From Planctomycetota bacterium (GTDB lineage Bacteria > Planctomycetota > Phycisphaerae > WQYP01): a stretch of 6,871 bases of DNA. Made by a program: the position numbers and the translations under genes. The notes below the pieces were generated by a model, which had not been told where the DNA came from, ran no database searches, and was given only the letters and a program-made list of their open reading frames with translations. The DNA lies in assembly GCA_021826605.1 (NCBI GenBank), contig JAKAZF010000147.1, forward strand, positions 1 to 6,871, given 5' to 3'. Shown here piece after piece: positions 6,017-6,871 of this stretch (the stretch's first letter is position 1; the number at the start of each line of letters is the position of its first letter).

Positions 6017-6871
6017 ATGACGTATCGATCAGTGTTGCATCGCGTATCGGCCCTGATGTGCATTTCCGGCAGTATTCTGGCGGCGGGTGCAACAGCTTCC
6101 GCAGCGCCGAGGGTGGCCAAACGGGTTCCCGGAATTGCCCGCAGTATTGTGGTGGTGCAATACACCGCGGAAAATGAATTTCATAAAACCAATAAGGTCA
6201 GCGGACAGGGCATTGTGCTCAATAAAAAGGGCGTAGTGCTGGTGTCCTCGGATCTTATCCCGCAGGACGTTCCGTTGGGGTACATCCATCACTTGAAAAT
6301 CCGACTGGCACAGGGCGACATGCCCAAAATTTCCGCCCAGTATCTGGGACGCACCGTGGATGGTTTGTTCTGTTACGTGCGGGCGCTTAAGCCGCTGGAT
6401 GCAACCCCATTGCCAATTTCCTCTACCGGCAAGGCCTATCTGGCCGAGCGTGTCTTTTCAGTGGGACGACTGGGGAAGGATCAGGCATACGGTGCCTTTG
6501 TGGGGGTCAACCGCATCAAGGCGATGATCCCGCTGGTTCATACGCTTATTGCCACAGATTCCTTTGGTCTGACGGATGCCAATAGCCCGGTCTTTGATTT
6601 CCGCACGGGCAAATTCATCGGCTTGACCGTACCGAATCCGGGTGATGGCATGATTCTGACCCTGCTGGGCCGATCGGTTCCGGTTACCCTGCGGGACAAT
6701 CAGCAGGTTGGCATGTTTATCGGGTACAACTCCATCAAGCAGGATTTGACTGATATTCCGACCAAACGCTTCGTGGCCAAAATTCCCTGGTTGGGCACCC
6801 TGGACAGCACGGGGTTAAGATCGGCCGTGCGAAAACTGTACAACATTAAGCAGCCCGCGGGATTGATGGTG
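6017..6871 (+). CDS. Secreted HtrA-like protein with altered catalytic site (3' end cut by window edge)
   Basis: The open frame runs from the ATG at 6017 to the last base, 285 residues with no stop. AGGA at 6005-6008 lies 8 bases upstream of the ATG. Residues 1-30 form a signal peptide ending in ATASAA, with likely signal peptidase I cleavage after Ala29 or Ala30, so the protein is exported. Residues about 40-235 follow the trypsin-like fold of the preceding protease. The SGQGIVLN strand aligns without gaps to its GSGVIID strand, which places Asp79 (VSSDL) where the catalytic His is. Asp115 (TVDGLF) matches the catalytic Asp. Ser190 (ANSPVF) lies at the nucleophile position, but the GNSGGP motif is lost. 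A PDZ-like segment begins near residue 258 (WLGTLD) and is truncated at AGLMV. I infer a non-proteolytic paralogue, perhaps a partner, adaptor or substrate-binding subunit; a conventional active protease is unlikely. It probably shares regulation with the upstream gene. Confidence 0.85.
   Translation, partial: MTYRSVLHRVSALMCISGSILAAGATASAAPRVAKRVPGIARSIVVVQYTAENEFHKTNKVSGQGIVLNKKGVVLVSSDLIPQDVPLGYIHHLKIRLAQGDMPKISAQYLGRTVDGLFCYVRALKPLDATPLPISSTGKAYLAERVFSVGRLGKDQAYGAFVGVNRIKAMIPLVHTLIATDSFGLTDANSPVFDFRTGKFIGLTVPNPGDGMILTLLGRSVPVTLRDNQQVGMFIGYNSIKQDLTDIPTKRFVAKIPWLGTLDSTGLRSAVRKLYNIKQPAGLMV

Noticed and set aside
6029..6292. An 87-codon minus-strand frame
   Set aside because: It is antisense to the signal peptide and first strands of the second HtrA-like gene, which has a proper ribosome site.

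Overview
This is a gene-dense bacterial chromosomal window, slightly GC-rich by eye. It carries eight protein genes, two of them cut by the window edges. I see no rRNA or tRNA gene, CRISPR array or transposase gene. The content is mostly core metabolism: pentose use, heme, pantothenate/CoA, RNA-DNA hybrid removal and envelope proteolysis. The adrenodoxin-type ferredoxin, the DUF164-type zinc-ribbon protein paired with a short RNase HI, and the tandem HtrA-like genes would suit a planctomycete or related PVC bacterium. That assignment is an impression from protein style and gene neighbours, not a demonstrated placement.

Layout from left to right. Positions 1-697 (+) hold L-ribulose-5-phosphate 4-epimerase (araD), missing only about two codons at the left edge. 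Positions 698-942 are a 245-base convergent intergenic stretch in which I see no convincing gene or terminator. Next come four genes on the minus strand, which read right to left as hemC (3782-2811), a [2Fe-2S] ferredoxin (2703-2329), a coiled-coil zinc-ribbon protein (2278-1523) and RNase HI (1428-943). Spacings are 107, 50 and 94 bases, so they could be one operon, possibly with an internal promoter before the zinc-ribbon gene. On the plus strand, divergent from hemC, lies panD (4060-4440). It is followed by an HtrA-like lipoprotein protease (4524-5957) and a second, signal-peptide-bearing HtrA-like protein (from 6017, running off the right edge) whose catalytic His is replaced.

The most notable non-coding feature is a perfect 22-bp inverted repeat with a 5-base loop (3854-3902) in the hemC/panD divergent region. 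It has T-runs on both sides and looks like a bidirectional terminator or a REP-type palindromic repeat. Open reading frames of both neighbours run through it and can mislead start calling. The most notable protein feature is the adjacent pair of an intact and an apparently inactive HtrA-like protease. Nothing here is clearly a new defence or mobile system.
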